From NCBI GenBank assembly GCA_030278955.1, contig JAOANR010000008.1, positions 41,151,301 through 41,215,300 of the forward strand: a stretch of 64,000 bases of DNA. Direction: 5' to 3'. The position numbers and the translations under genes were made by a program. The stretch comes from Hygrophila difformis. Taxonomy: Eukaryota > Streptophyta > Magnoliopsida > Lamiales > Acanthaceae. The stretch's first letter is position 1. Each line of letters starts with the position of its first letter. Shown piece after piece: positions 19,770-30,699 of the stretch. The notes below the pieces were generated by a model. The model did not search any database and was not told the DNA's origin. It was given only the letters and a program-made list of their open reading frames with translations.

Positions 19770-22140
19770 AATTGGTTTCTAATCGAATTTATAGAAAGAA
19801 AAACATAGAGCTGGATTGTTAAATCTAACTCTTATTGTTGCAGAAATAAGGAAAGCAAGAGAGATATAAGGATCTTGGATCCTTAAAAAAAGAAATTTTT
19901 TTTTTGGACTATAAATAGTCTAAGATGTTTTTGGGTGGTCGAAGGACCAAAAAGAGAAAATTTCGTAGGTTGTTGAGCCTAAGAAAGGATTTTGATTTTT
20001 ATCACTTAAAAAGTGATTGAAATTATGTGAGATAGGAAAGATGAGAGATTAATGATGTACGGCAAATGCAAGAGATGAATTATGTAATCATCAGTATGCA
20101 TAAATGAACCAACGAAAAAAATGAAAATAAAAACAAGCATGCATGCACAAAAGGTAATTTTTAGATTTTTATGAAAAAGTGTTGATTTGTTTATTTAGTA
20201 AAATTGGGGGTGTAAGTGGTCCCCCATTTGGATTTTGTTTTGGAAAGTGGGTTTTTAAGGAATAGAACAAAACATTCCTCATGAATATTCCCCACTTGTT
20301 CCAAAGTGACAAAGATCACACACTTTTAATGCAAAGAACATTCTATCATTTTGTCTTTTTTACACATAAATGACTTGCCAAAAGTGTTGGAAAAATTTTG
20401 GCATAGTTTCGTCTGTACCATGTGTCCCGGATGTACAAACATCAACTTCTAGAATTGAGTTTGCAAAGTGCGGGCAACATGTACCCGACAAAAGCATTTA
20501 TTACAAGAATACTCATATAATATAATACATGCAAACATCAAATAAGCAACACAATTGGTCCAAGAACACTACTGTAATGTAACACTTAACATCAACATGC
20601 ATTATCAATCATCATCATCAAATATATGTCAAAACTAACAACACAGTGACTAATAATCAAAAACACTGTGTTACCCCTATCTTCACAGAATCACAAAAAC
20701 AAGAGTAAAACATGTAAACACTACAAAAACAAACAAAAACAAACAAAAACAGATTTTTGGGGGTTTTGCAACCCCTATTTTCAAAATGAACAACCTAAAA
20801 ACACAGAAACTTTAGAACCCTAGAAATGGCAGTTTCAACAAAAAACTCTAGAAACCTAGGTTCTGCCCTAAGCGGTTCTACCCCATAACCGACTATACCC
20901 AGTCATCTCCGACCACTTTCCGACCATCCCCGACGCTAAAACAGAGCACATTCCACTCCCCATCCCCGATTTCACAAGGAAGATGAAAAGACGAAAACTG
21001 AAATCTACGAAAACAGAGTGCGAAAATGAAAAAGAACCACTTACCCCCGACTCCCACTCGGATTAGACGACGAAGAAGCCATTTCCAAGCAGTTTGAACG
21101 GAGGAAAGGTCGAGAAGATGAGACTGGTTTCGCGAGAGAAGACAGTTTCGCGAGAGAGAACACGGGGGGTTTTGGGATGTGAAAAGTGAAAGTGAGGGAA
21201 ATGAGAGGGAAAGGGGGGTATAAAAAGGATTCGGAAAAGAGGTTCGAATTATTTCATCAATTCGAATTAATTCGAATTGATGGTTTCTGTGAGAGATGCG
21301 AGTTATTCAGGCCAATTCGAATTAATTCGAATTGGCTTGAAAGACAAAGAAACAAAGCAAGTTCGAATTCTGAGAACAAAGCAAGTTCGAATTCTGAGAT
21401 CAATTCGAATTAATTCGAATTGACTCACAATTCGAACTGGAGGTTGTGAGCAAAAACTGCACAAGGTGCCTAAGTAAGCTAATTCGAATTATTGTGGCCA
21501 ATTCGAATTTATTCGAATTTCTTTGAATAACTCGAATTGCTCACTTTCTGAGGAGAGTGCCTTTTGTATGCTAATTCGAATTAGTCAGGCAATTCGAATT
21601 AATTCGAATTGCCTTATAATCCGAATTGCAATACTTGGCCAAATAAAACATCCGAAAGTTCTGCCTTGGGTGCCAATTCGAATTTGCATGTCAATTCGAA
21701 TTAATTCGAATTGTCTGCATAATTCGAATTAACTAATCCGAGAGTGAAAATTTCCAAGGCAAAATGTCTTATGTGGTTTGTTCCAAGCAATTCGAATTAA
21801 TTCGAATTTTCTTGAAATGAAAAATAAACCACAGTCAAGACTTAGGAAAATTTTTAGGTTTCCAAAAATTTATGTTCATCAAGATGAACTCAATAGCAAA
21901 CATTTATACACAGAAATAGAATCTAAAACATATTGCTTGCATAAATTACGTTGGGTTAACAATTTTATTTTATGAATTTATTCTGGATTTTAGATTTCTC
22001 TAAATTCCAAAATTAATCTCCATTAAATATGATATTAACCCAACCGGGAACCTGGTTTTTGGAAGCTTTATCTTTCTTTTTGTTGGTTCCTCGAATTCCT
22101 GCAAAACAATTATAAGAAAGCATTAGGTTTTCTCCAAATA
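19770..22140 (-). other. Athila B spacer between pol and ORF3
   Basis: About 2.4 kb without a supported gene, lying between two copies of the LTR-edge polypurine motif. It contains AATTCGAATT palindromes (21241-21812), otherwise seen only in this element's LTRs, and AAAC-rich low-complexity sequence near 20730. The layout suggests that the spacer was derived from, or shares history with, LTR sequence. Confidence 0.6.
21241..21812. repeat. AATTCGAATT palindrome clusters inside Athila B (pol-ORF3 spacer)
   Basis: About seven units. Several central palindromes extend perfectly into the flanks with different bases: GCC/GGC at 21311-21336 (a 26-bp perfect palindrome), ATC/GAT near 21257-21282, GGC/GCC near 21588-21613. 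The arms therefore stay complementary while the sequence changes. Confidence 0.85.
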
Positions 22141-22179
22141 TCAACATCCTCACATTTAGAGTCTTAGTACTCTAAATGT
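22141..22179 (-). other. Internal polypurine-like site 2 with inverted repeat (Athila B)
   Basis: The 17-bp motif TCAACATCCTCACATTT is at 22141-22157. It overlaps a perfect 11-bp-arm inverted repeat (ACATTTAGAGT at 22152-22162, ACTCTAAATGT at 22169-22179; 6-nt loop). It sits about 100 bp past the end of pol in element sense. Confidence 0.65.
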
Positions 22180-22278
22180 TCAATTGATTTTTGGATACTT
22201 CATCCCAATAAAAATAGGTGGAGCAAGTAATAAATAAGTAAGTAAATATATGTATAATATTTATTGAGCATAAGCCGA

Positions 22279-25200
22279 TTATGTTGTCATTTGAGCTTCT
22301 TTTTCGGGGTCGAACTGCCCAAGATACTCCTTCAATCTGTGTCCATTCACTACCAGCTCTCCTTTGTCAGTTCGGATCTTGACAGCTTTGTGGCCCCTGC
22401 TTTGAAATGGTGGAATTATTCCGCATGCTAAAAAGTTAACAATATCGGAAAACCACGGACAAGCTTGATCATGAAGATGCAAGGCAAACAGTTGCTCGTC
22501 CGGAAAATTCTCATTTACGGCTAACTCATTTTTATCATTTTCTAGTCGAGACAAATGGTCAGCAGCACCATTGTCCCTGCCTTTTCTATCTTTTATTATA
22601 ATGTTGAATTCTTGCAACAAAAGTACCCACCTGATTAATCGAGGTTTAGCGTCTTGTTTGCTAAACAAGTATCTCAGTGCAGAGTGATCTGTGTACACTG
22701 TGGTTTTCGTACCAATAAGATATTGTCTGAATTTATCAAACGCAAAAACCACAGCATACATCTCCTTCTCCGTGGTGGTGTAGTTAATTTGGGCCTCATT
22801 CAGGGCATGACTTGCGTAATGAATTACACAATGCTTCCCTTCCTTATGTTGCCCAAGAACTGCACCCACGGCGAGATCACTTGCATCACACATTACCTCG
22901 AAAGGCATTGACTAATCGGGTGGTTGCACTATTGGAGCAGAAATCAACATCTCTTTGAGCGTGTCAAAGGCTTGAACACACGCTTCATTTATTACGAAAG
23001 GATTTTCTTTACAAAGCAAGTTAGTGAGCGGCTTGGCAATTTTAGAAAAGTCTTTAATGAATCTCCGGTAGAAACCGGCATGCCCTAAGAAACTCCTAAC
23101 TGCTTTTATTGAATTAGGCAATGGTAGGTTTGAGATGACTGAGACCTTAGCTCTATCGACTTCGATACCTGAGCGCGAGATGCGGTGACCTAACACTATT
23201 CCTTCGGTGACCATGAAATGGCACTTCTCCCAGTTCAAAACTAGGTTGGTGTCCTCACATCTTTTCAAAATTTGTGCAAGATTAGTCAAACATTCATCAA
23301 AAGTATCTCCATACACAGAGAAGTCATCCATGAAAACTTCAATGCATTTTTCGATAAATTCTGAGAAAATTGACATCATGCATCTTTGAAATGTGGCAGG
23401 CGCATTACAAAGTCCAAAAGGCATGCGCCTGTACGCAAAAGTTCCATATGGGCATGTGAAAGTGGTCTTGTCGTGATCCTCGCTAGCTATCACAATCTGA
23501 TTATAGACAGAGTACCCATCCAAAAAGCAATAGAACTCCCTCCCAGCCAACCGCTCTAGCATCTGATCAATGAATGGCAAGGGGAAATGGTCCTTCCTGG
23601 TAGCGGTATTGAGCTTCCGGTAGTCGATGCAAACTCTCCAACCGGTCACTGGACGCGTCGCCACTTCTTCTCCTTGCTCATTAGTCGTTACACAAATCCC
23701 CCCACGTTTCGGTACGACCTGCACTGGGCTAACCCATTTGCTATCAGAGATAGGATAGATGATACCAGCATCTAAGAGCTTGATAACTTCTTTCCTTACC
23801 ACTTCCTGCATATGGGGGTTCAGACGCCTTTGTGGTTGCCTTGAGGGCTTGTATTCCTCTTCCATTAAAATTCTGTGCATGCAAACAGAGGGGCTTATTC
23901 CTTTTATATCAGAAATGGTCCATCCGATTGCATGTACATATTTCTTTAGAATGTCTACCAGAGCTTTTTCTTGTTCTTGTGTCAGCTTGGCAGACACAAT
24001 TACCGGTAATCTTTTATGTTCAGCGAGAAAGACGTACTTAAGATGATCCGGAAGTATTTTAAGTTCAAGCTCTGGTGGGCATTCAACGGAAGGCAGTAAT
24101 TTGCGAGAAATGGATGGGAGAGAGAGATTAGATTTACCTTCAGGATCCTGTGTTAGTACAGGATCCACTTCCTCCTCAGCGGTGCTTTCCTCTTCCTCCG
24201 GGATGAACTCAACCCCATCGAATTCTTCAAGGTCCCCAGAGATAGGGTCCTCGAAGTGGACAGCGTTGCAGCTCCTTGGTTGCTCCGCACCTTCAGGCTT
24301 CAGTACCTGTTTTGAAACTTTGTTTGGCTCATCAGTCACAGAGTTTATGCTCTCATCCTCACTCCTACTTTCTATTACATCAAATATGGAACAAGATCCC
24401 TCATTCAGAAACTTCTGCAGTTGTTCCATGTCAAAGGTGATTTCTTTGTCATCGACCCTCAATGTGACTCTTCCAGATTTGGCATCGATCAGTGCACCGC
24501 CAGTGGCCAGAAACGGGCGTCCCAGGATAAGTGGCATTTCAGAGTCCTCTTCGATGTCGAGGATGATGAAGTCAACCGGGAAAAGAACTTGACCGGTTTT
24601 GACTACCACATCCTTGAGGATTCCTACAGGCTTTGTGATTGATCTGTCTGCAAGCTGCAGCTTTATCTTAACTGGTTGAATCTCCCCGAGCCTTAGGCGA
24701 ATTGCCATGGCTAAGGGCATCACATTGATGCTGGATCCTAGATCACATAACCCCATGCTTACTTTGGCCTTCCCAATCTGTACTGGTAGCGTGCAACATC
24801 CAGGGTCTTCTTTCTTTTCGGGCAGTTTCTTCTGAACTATGGCACTGCATGTGCTGTTGAGAACAATCACCTCCTCCTGCTCTACCTGCCTTTTCCCTGA
24901 AATCAATTCTTTCAAGAACTTAGCATAGGTGGGCATTTCTGAAATCATTTCCACAAGAGGAATGGTTATCTCTACAGACCTTAACCGTTCTAGAAATTTC
25001 TTGAATTTAAGGTCATGTTCTTTATATTTAAGACGTGTTGGGTATGTCACCCTTGGCATGTACTTATTATTGTTTGTTTTTGGTGGTAAAGAGAAGGAAG
25101 TTGTACCTTCAACCCTACCCTTTTCAGCTCCCTTTGCAGCTTCAGCCTGCGGAATAGCTGTTTCTGATTTGTCCTCGACCAGTCCAATACCGTCTCCTCC

Positions 25201-25410
25201 TTCAATCCTTTCATTTTCTTTTTCACCCTCCACTGGATCCTTTTCCTCCTTGGCCGTCTCTTTTCCATGTCCAACAATTCCTTTTAGAATTTTGCCTCCC
25301 CGCAATGTGATTGCTTTACACTGCGGGTTAGCTTCAGTACTGCTTGGAAGTGTTCCTTTCCCCCTGTTCTGCAGTTCCTTGGCCAATTGGGTGACTTGCG
25401 TCTCCACATT
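22279..25410 (-). pseudogene. pol: Athila B pol: end of gag, protease, RT, RNase H; integrase core deleted
   Basis: One reading frame with a single stop. From the Tekay C junction it runs through the gag/pol linker (AITLRGGKI), the Athila protease (GLCDLGSSINVMPL), RT with WRVCIDYRKLN, CFLDGYSVYNQI, PFGLCNAPATFQ and the catalytic VFMDDFSVYG, and the connection SFLGHAGFYRRFIKDFS. At 22912-22914 a TAG replaces an expected Trp codon (TGG to TAG). RNase H follows in the same frame ([37 protein letters not shown]). After [13 protein letters not shown] the frame passes directly to an Athila integrase C-terminal end ([13 protein letters not shown]): the zinc finger and DD35E core are gone, but the frame is kept. 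It was joined to 34971-36113 before Tekay C inserted. Confidence 0.9.
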
Positions 25411-27896
25411 TGTAATACCCGTAAAATTTAGAATGTAAAAATAGGAATTAATCCAATAGGAGAGAAGGTTTTGTTTCCGAGAACCCGTAGACGCGGAAAT
25501 GCACGGAAGTCAAGGACGACGAATTAGAACCCGACGGACCAAAACCGACGGTCTTAGGATTTCAAGTATGAAATCAAATTGAGACGGAATAAACTTATGA
25601 CGAGAAGCATAATCCGAAAATGACCCGGAAATTCGAGCGCGAAAACGTGGAAGGATAGAAGTCCGAAAGAGAGGAGAAAAAGACCCGACGGATCGGATCG
25701 CACGGACCTGCCCGGACCGCAGTCCAGGCGAGGGCCGCGCGCTGGCCGGGCGGGGTTTGGCTAAAAGGCGCGCCAACCCCGCGTGGCCCTACAGGTTTTG
25801 GCAACTCGCGCGTTTTCGGCGATTTCTTACCATAATTCGACCTCCCGGCTTTGGAAAGCAAATTTTGGACGGGGGAAGTGAATAAGGACGACCTAGGGTT
25901 GTCTCCACCCCATTTTGCAGCCTCCAAAAACCTCCCCATTCACTCTCAAACTCTCCCAAGCCAAAACACTCTCCCGACGAACTTCCGACGGACTTCCGGC
26001 GACTTTCCGGCAACCTACAACGACCGAGCAAGGGAGTAGAGCAAGGATTTCAGTGATAGATTCATTGGTAAGTCGTTCATAGATTTCCATTTAAGTTTTG
26101 AACCCGAAAAACTTGATCTAACATTGGATTTCTTCGTCCGACTCGAAATCGTGGCCAAAGTCGGAAGCTTGACGTTGAGGAGATCCGTTCGTAGGATTTT
26201 GGACGAGCCAGCGACCTTAGGACGACCCAAAACTCTCTATCACTGTAAGTTGAGCCTTCCATATCAATACGGGTGATTTCGGGGCTTCCGGTATAGGCGT
26301 AATGTAACGAAACGTAAAAATCAAACTTAAAAACCCCATCTTGCGCAGTTTCTGTAATCGGCCTAAAACTCATATTTCGAGGATTCAATCCGAGAAACTC
26401 AAAACTAGACTTTTAATCCTAACACATAAATCTAGGTTGTGTAAAAATTTCAGACATTTTCGTTAACGTTTGCTATTTCAAATCGCGCCGAACATAAACT
26501 GTTTCCTAGGACTCTTCGAAAAACCTGACAGTTTTCATATTCGAACTTGATGAGCATGTTTCTATATTTTCTAGTCCGATTTGATCTATACAATCTAAAT
26601 GAAAGTTGTAGATAATCATGTCTAGTATATGTGGTTCAATTTTCAGAATTTTTGAAGTCCATTTGATATGTTAAAAAGACGAAATTTTGAACTGTGTCGA
26701 ACCTGAGTCCGGACAGATTTCTGGTTGCATGATAAAATCGATTTTTGACATGTTTCCTCAACTTATTTCGAAAAAGTTAAAACACGAAAGTTGTTTGTTA
26801 GGGTGTTTTGCATAAACTATGAAGTTTTCAGATTTTTCGGACTTAAACCGAATTTTTAAATTGAAAAGGCGCAAACTGTGACGCCAAGATACTTTTAAAT
26901 CGAAGGATTTTGAAATTTCGAAACGAACGATCAAAGATTTGAAATACGATACATCTATACTTTTGAAAAACCCCGATACATTAAATCTAAACGATACATG
27001 AGATACTTGGTGGAGGGTGAGTGCTCTGCAGGGTGCCCCTCTAGCCTTTCTCTTCGGGCCTATAATGGACGAGAGAATTTGATGAGATATTACGCCAATC
27101 GGCGGGAGATACATGGCCTACTCTCTCGGGTTGCCCGTATGGATTTCTCGAGGCTCCGGAGTGTTACTGGGTATGGCAGATACGGCTGCGGCCGCCGGAT
27201 CACCGGCTATACAAGATAATTACGACACGGCTGCGGCCGCCGGATCACCGGCTATACAAAACACTGAGAAATGGTTACGTAACGGGGAAATAAAAGATTT
27301 AATATTTTTAAGTATTATTTATTTTTGCATGTCTTTAAATTATGCATTTAAATTATGTCTTTAAATTTCATATCATGACTAAATTGTTATTGTGGATTAG
27401 ATGCATGTTTAAGTACACAATTAAAATTATTATTTCCTTTAAATTTTGTGAATGCATGTTAGGAGTGAAATTTTAAATTATCTAATTAAATCCCTTTATT
27501 GCTATGTTAGGATCGACTTACTCAGTATTTTATATACTGATAAAATTGTTGTTTTCTCTTTTCTTTCAGAGTACGGGGATAATGCATAGCATGTGCATTG
27601 GGGGATGGATTTATTAAACATTGTTTATTTGCTTTTTACGATACTTGCATAACGGGCATGTAAATCCCGAGTTTTGGTCATGTCGGCCCATTTTACATTT
27701 TTCCGCTGCGATATATTATTACTACTATATGTGTGGATGGTACTTATTATTTTTACATAGATTCCGGACTTGTTTTTAAATCTTTTTGCAATACCTATAG
27801 CCTTGCATCTCTTTGGCAAGCTCGGAGAATCCGTGTCTTGCTAGAGGGATGTGGCGGTGACATCCCGGCCTGGGTTATCAAATCCGGGGTGTTACA
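25411..27896 (+). repeat. Tekay C 5' LTR
   Basis: 2,486 bp. U3 carries the block GGACCGCAGTCC (25714-25725), shared in form with A and D. A GC-rich unit beginning ACGGCTGCGGCCGCCGG is duplicated in tandem (about 27182-27260). It ends CCGGGGTGTTACA before the primer site. Confidence 0.95.
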
Positions 27897-27899
27897 AGT

Positions 27900-27911
27900 T
27901 GGTATCAGAGC
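27900..27911 (+). promoter_or_regulatory. Primer-binding site of Tekay C (initiator Met tRNA)
   Basis: TGGTATCAGAGC, three bases after the 5' LTR, complementary to the 3' end of initiator Met-tRNA. Confidence 0.94.
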
Positions 27912-28353
27912 CCGGAATATTTTTAAGCTACTATTATTATTATTTTAAAATATTTTGAACTAAGTAATACTTTTAAATTTATTATCATCATTATTATTTT
28001 TAAGACTACTAGTATTATTATTTTAGCCCAAAATTTGAGCCAAAAATTTTCTTACCCAAGTAGTATAATATTTTGAGCCCAAAGGGGGTTAAATTATTTT
28101 GACCCAATAATAATAATTATTTAATATAAGCCCAACCATTTCGGCCAAATACCTATGCTTTTATTCCTTAAGTCCAAGATATTATTTTTGGCCAATATAG
28201 AGGCCCAACTTTTTAAACCCATGGTTAAATTTAAAAATGCATTAAAATTAATTTTGGGGGGATTGCATGTGCATATTCATATAGATTTAAATTCCTGCAC
28301 ACCATGACTTATATTCGAAACATACTCTAACTCTAACCTCCTTGTGACATTAG
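27912..28353 (+). other. Tekay C leader
   Basis: AT-rich untranslated leader. It shares short phrases with the leaders of D and E (ATAGAGGCCCAACTTTT near 28198, also near 47529). No frame supported. Confidence 0.6.
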
Positions 28354-28881
28354 ATGGCCGCCCCAAACGCGAACATGATCAACCTACTAATGAGGTTGAT
28401 TGAGGCGTACCTCGAATCTCCTCAAAACGTGAACAACTTCAGACTAAGGGTAGAACAAATGGGAGCTAACTTGGGCCACCTAACTTATCTGGGCCAAGCA
28501 GGACATCAAGATATAACCCAACTCCAAATCCAAATCAATGAACTCCAGGCCCGCGAGACTGAACTTCGGACCCAGATTGACGACGTAGAGACCGAAGTAG
28601 GGGTCGTGGGACATCAACTGCATCATCTGAAGGACGATCTACTTCCACCTGCCCCTCTCGACCTGGGGACTCCTCCCGCAGCTAGCCCCGTAGTTGATCC
28701 TGACGCTGTCCCTACAGCCGCCCAACCTTCAGTTGTCGTCGTTGATCCTGCCCCGGCCGCTGGGCCCAATTGGCCAGCGAGCCCAGTATTCCATGGACCC
28801 CTTGGCTGGGGTACCATTGAGGAGTCGAGTGATGAGGATGATCCCATGGAGGACCCAACCACCTACACTCCCTCAGCTTAG
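28354..28881 (+). CDS. Tekay leader ORF1 (C copy)
   Basis: An intact 175-residue frame. It opens MAAPNANMINLLMRLIEAYL, has a coiled coil (about 30-95: QLQIQINELQARETELRTQI), a Pro/Val/Ala-rich linker, and an acidic end (VFHGPLGWG, SSDEDDPMEDPTTY). It is nearly the same length as the D copy (47699-48226) and clearly related to it. Its reading frame has survived in an element that lost gag and almost all of pol. Function unknown. Confidence 0.75.
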   Translation: MAAPNANMINLLMRLIEAYLESPQNVNNFRLRVEQMGANLGHLTYLGQAGHQDITQLQIQINELQARETELRTQIDDVETEVGVVGHQLHHLKDDLLPPAPLDLGTPPAASPVVDPDAVPTAAQPSVVVVDPAPAAGPNWPASPVFHGPLGWGTIEESSDEDDPMEDPTTYTPSA

Positions 28882-29363
28882 GGACCTTTATCGCATTCCT
28901 TCTACTATTACCGTTCCTATTTTCCGAGCTATTCCTATCCTTGTGATCCCTACAGCTTGTATCAAATAACGTTTTCTATTGAGCAATAAAAATACAAGCA
29001 TTTATGTTATATTCTCTTTTCCATCATCCATAGTGCCCACATACATATATATATGCACATAATTAAAACCGCCTTCCTAGTCCAAACGTATGGTGAGGGA
29101 CTCAACAGAACAAAGGAACAAGGTATTAATAAGCAAACAACACATATAAATGTCAATCAAACGAGAGTACCCTAAACCCTAAACCCTGAAATCCCAAGTC
29201 ATCAATTAACCGAAATTCCAGAATTTGCAACCGAAATAGATAATCATGGAGTAACACCATAAAAGCACAAACTACAAAACACATAAATGGAAACCATCGT
29301 CTTACAGTCTCATAAGGAAACTACTTCTACTACGCACCCCAAGAGCACCGTAAAAATGAAGGG
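28882..29363. other. Region between ORF1 and the antisense gene in Tekay C: poly(A) signal and telo-box
   Basis: AATAAA at 28985-28990 follows the ORF1 stop by about 100 bp. Two CCCTAAA units lie near 29169-29184 (telo-box type). The convergent antisense gene ends at 29364. Tekay D has the same order (AATAAA at 48311 and 48331, CCCTAAACCCTAAA near 48464-48477). Confidence 0.55.
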
Positions 29364-30698
29364 TCACTGATCAGGAGGCGGGAACTGGCGACGCATGTAG
29401 TCGTCCATCTGACGCATGTAGCCATACATGTCAGTCATGGTGGCCTGGTGCTCCGCCTGTCTCATAGTGAGCGTGTCCATACGATCCTGAAAGAGATCCA
29501 TCCTAGCATCCAAGGCATCGTAACGAGCCTGCCCAGCTGCAAACCCGACATCTATGCTGACACGCATCTCCTGCATCATCTGGAGCATCCGCGTCATGTC
29601 CTGACCCTGCGGTGGAACCCCACCCTGCTGTGGAACCACAGGAGGAGGAGGTGGCCGCTCTGGAGGAACAACTAAGATCAAACCACCATCCTCAGGCTGC
29701 GGGTGCAGTATAGCCCGAGGCGCTCCACGACGCAAAGTGCTGCGCCGAGCGGCATAGGACGGAATGCGATAGTGCTCACCCGGAGCTAAAGGATAGGGGT
29801 CCGTCTCGGGAGACGTGCGGATCCCCTGGGCAGCGCATAGCCCACAAATGAGGTGTGCATGAGTGATCACCCTACTCCCTCGCCCCCGTCGTAAACCCCT
29901 CAGGTTATCCGCAATGCACGCGCCCACATTTACCCGACCGCCTCGTGCGATAAAGCAGACAGTCTCAAAGACATGATCTATGACGATATGACTCCGGGTG
30001 ATCGGCCGAACGCGCCCTAACCAAAGCTGAGCAAGAACACGCCAAGGAGCATCCAAAGACATCAGTCGTAGCTCGTGAGGGTATCCAGTCCGCGGGGGTA
30101 CCTCGGTACACAAGACACCCCAGGCAGGAGCATAAACCCGTCCCTCCGGCTGTGGTCGGAACGCGCCATCATCTGGAAGGCCGAAATAGATGTTGATCGC
30201 CCGAGCACTGAAGTCTAGGTAGAGACCACGAACCCAGACTCGAGAGAGGTCGTCGTCTACCCCAAGACCGCTGATGTTGGCGATAACCTCCATAGCTAGA
30301 TAGCCGGAGGCAACGCCATCGGGATGACGTGCAAGACCGGTCCACTGGAGATGCCCCAGAAGTGCACTGATCCGATCGTCACCCATATGATCGGGGAACA
30401 AGCCTCGCTCGGGAACGTAAGCCCTCTTCTGACGAAGCTCGTCGAAGTAGAAGTCCTGGGCGGCCATCGACGAGAAACGGAACCTATCATGCCGGCGAGG
30501 ACGCACCTCGTCAGGGAGATCTCTGAGCCTCGGCACCCGCTCCTCGTCCTCCTCGGACTCACTGTCGTCACTGTCGTCAAAATCCGGCATCACCGGAGCG
30601 GCAGTGCTAGGACCGGCTGCATCACGTCGGGTAGCTCGTCTCTTGGCCCCCGGAAGGACCATAAGGAACGCCAAGATGAACCACAGGAAGAGCAACAT
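29364..30698 (-). CDS. Antisense gene in Tekay C: intact putative plant transposon-protein
   Basis: It runs against the element. I start it at 30698, two bases after the predicted splice acceptor; an in-frame ATG 21 bases upstream lies in the intron. The 444-residue product begins MLLFLWFILAFLMVLPGAKR (hydrophobic, then basic: a signal-anchor look, unless translation starts at the inner Met). An acidic stretch follows (DDSDDSESEEDEE). The conserved core is about residues 75-300 (YVPERGLFPD, VWVRGLYLDFSARAINIYFG, CFIARGGRVNVGACIADNLR, AAQGIRT), then a Pro-rich linker (PPERPPPPPVVPQQ) and a Met/Gln-rich coiled coil to the end. It aligns by eye with ORF3 of Athila B. No catalytic motif seen. The same gene in Tekay A is frameshifted. 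Confidence 0.75.
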   Translation of the reverse strand: MLLFLWFILAFLMVLPGAKRRATRRDAAGPSTAAPVMPDFDDSDDSESEEDEERVPRLRDLPDEVRPRRHDRFRFSSMAAQDFYFDELRQKRAYVPERGLFPDHMGDDRISALLGHLQWTGLARHPDGVASGYLAMEVIANISGLGVDDDLSRVWVRGLYLDFSARAINIYFGLPDDGAFRPQPEGRVYAPAWGVLCTEVPPRTGYPHELRLMSLDAPWRVLAQLWLGRVRPITRSHIVIDHVFETVCFIARGGRVNVGACIADNLRGLRRGRGSRVITHAHLICGLCAAQGIRTSPETDPYPLAPGEHYRIPSYAARRSTLRRGAPRAILHPQPEDGGLILVVPPERPPPPPVVPQQGGVPPQGQDMTRMLQMMQEMRVSIDVGFAAGQARYDALDARMDLFQDRMDTLTMRQAEHQATMTDMYGYMRQMDDYMRRQFPPPDQ

Positions 30699-30699
30699 C

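Noticed and set aside
25595..26388. Several small frames repeated at 25.5-27.2 kb and 32.6-34.3 kb
   Set aside because: They lie inside the two Tekay C LTRs and repeat because the LTRs do. No domain or start context supports them.
29169..29190. CCCTAAA units as an interstitial telomere
   Set aside because: Only two units, at a conserved position in Tekay C and D. A telo-box is the simpler reading.
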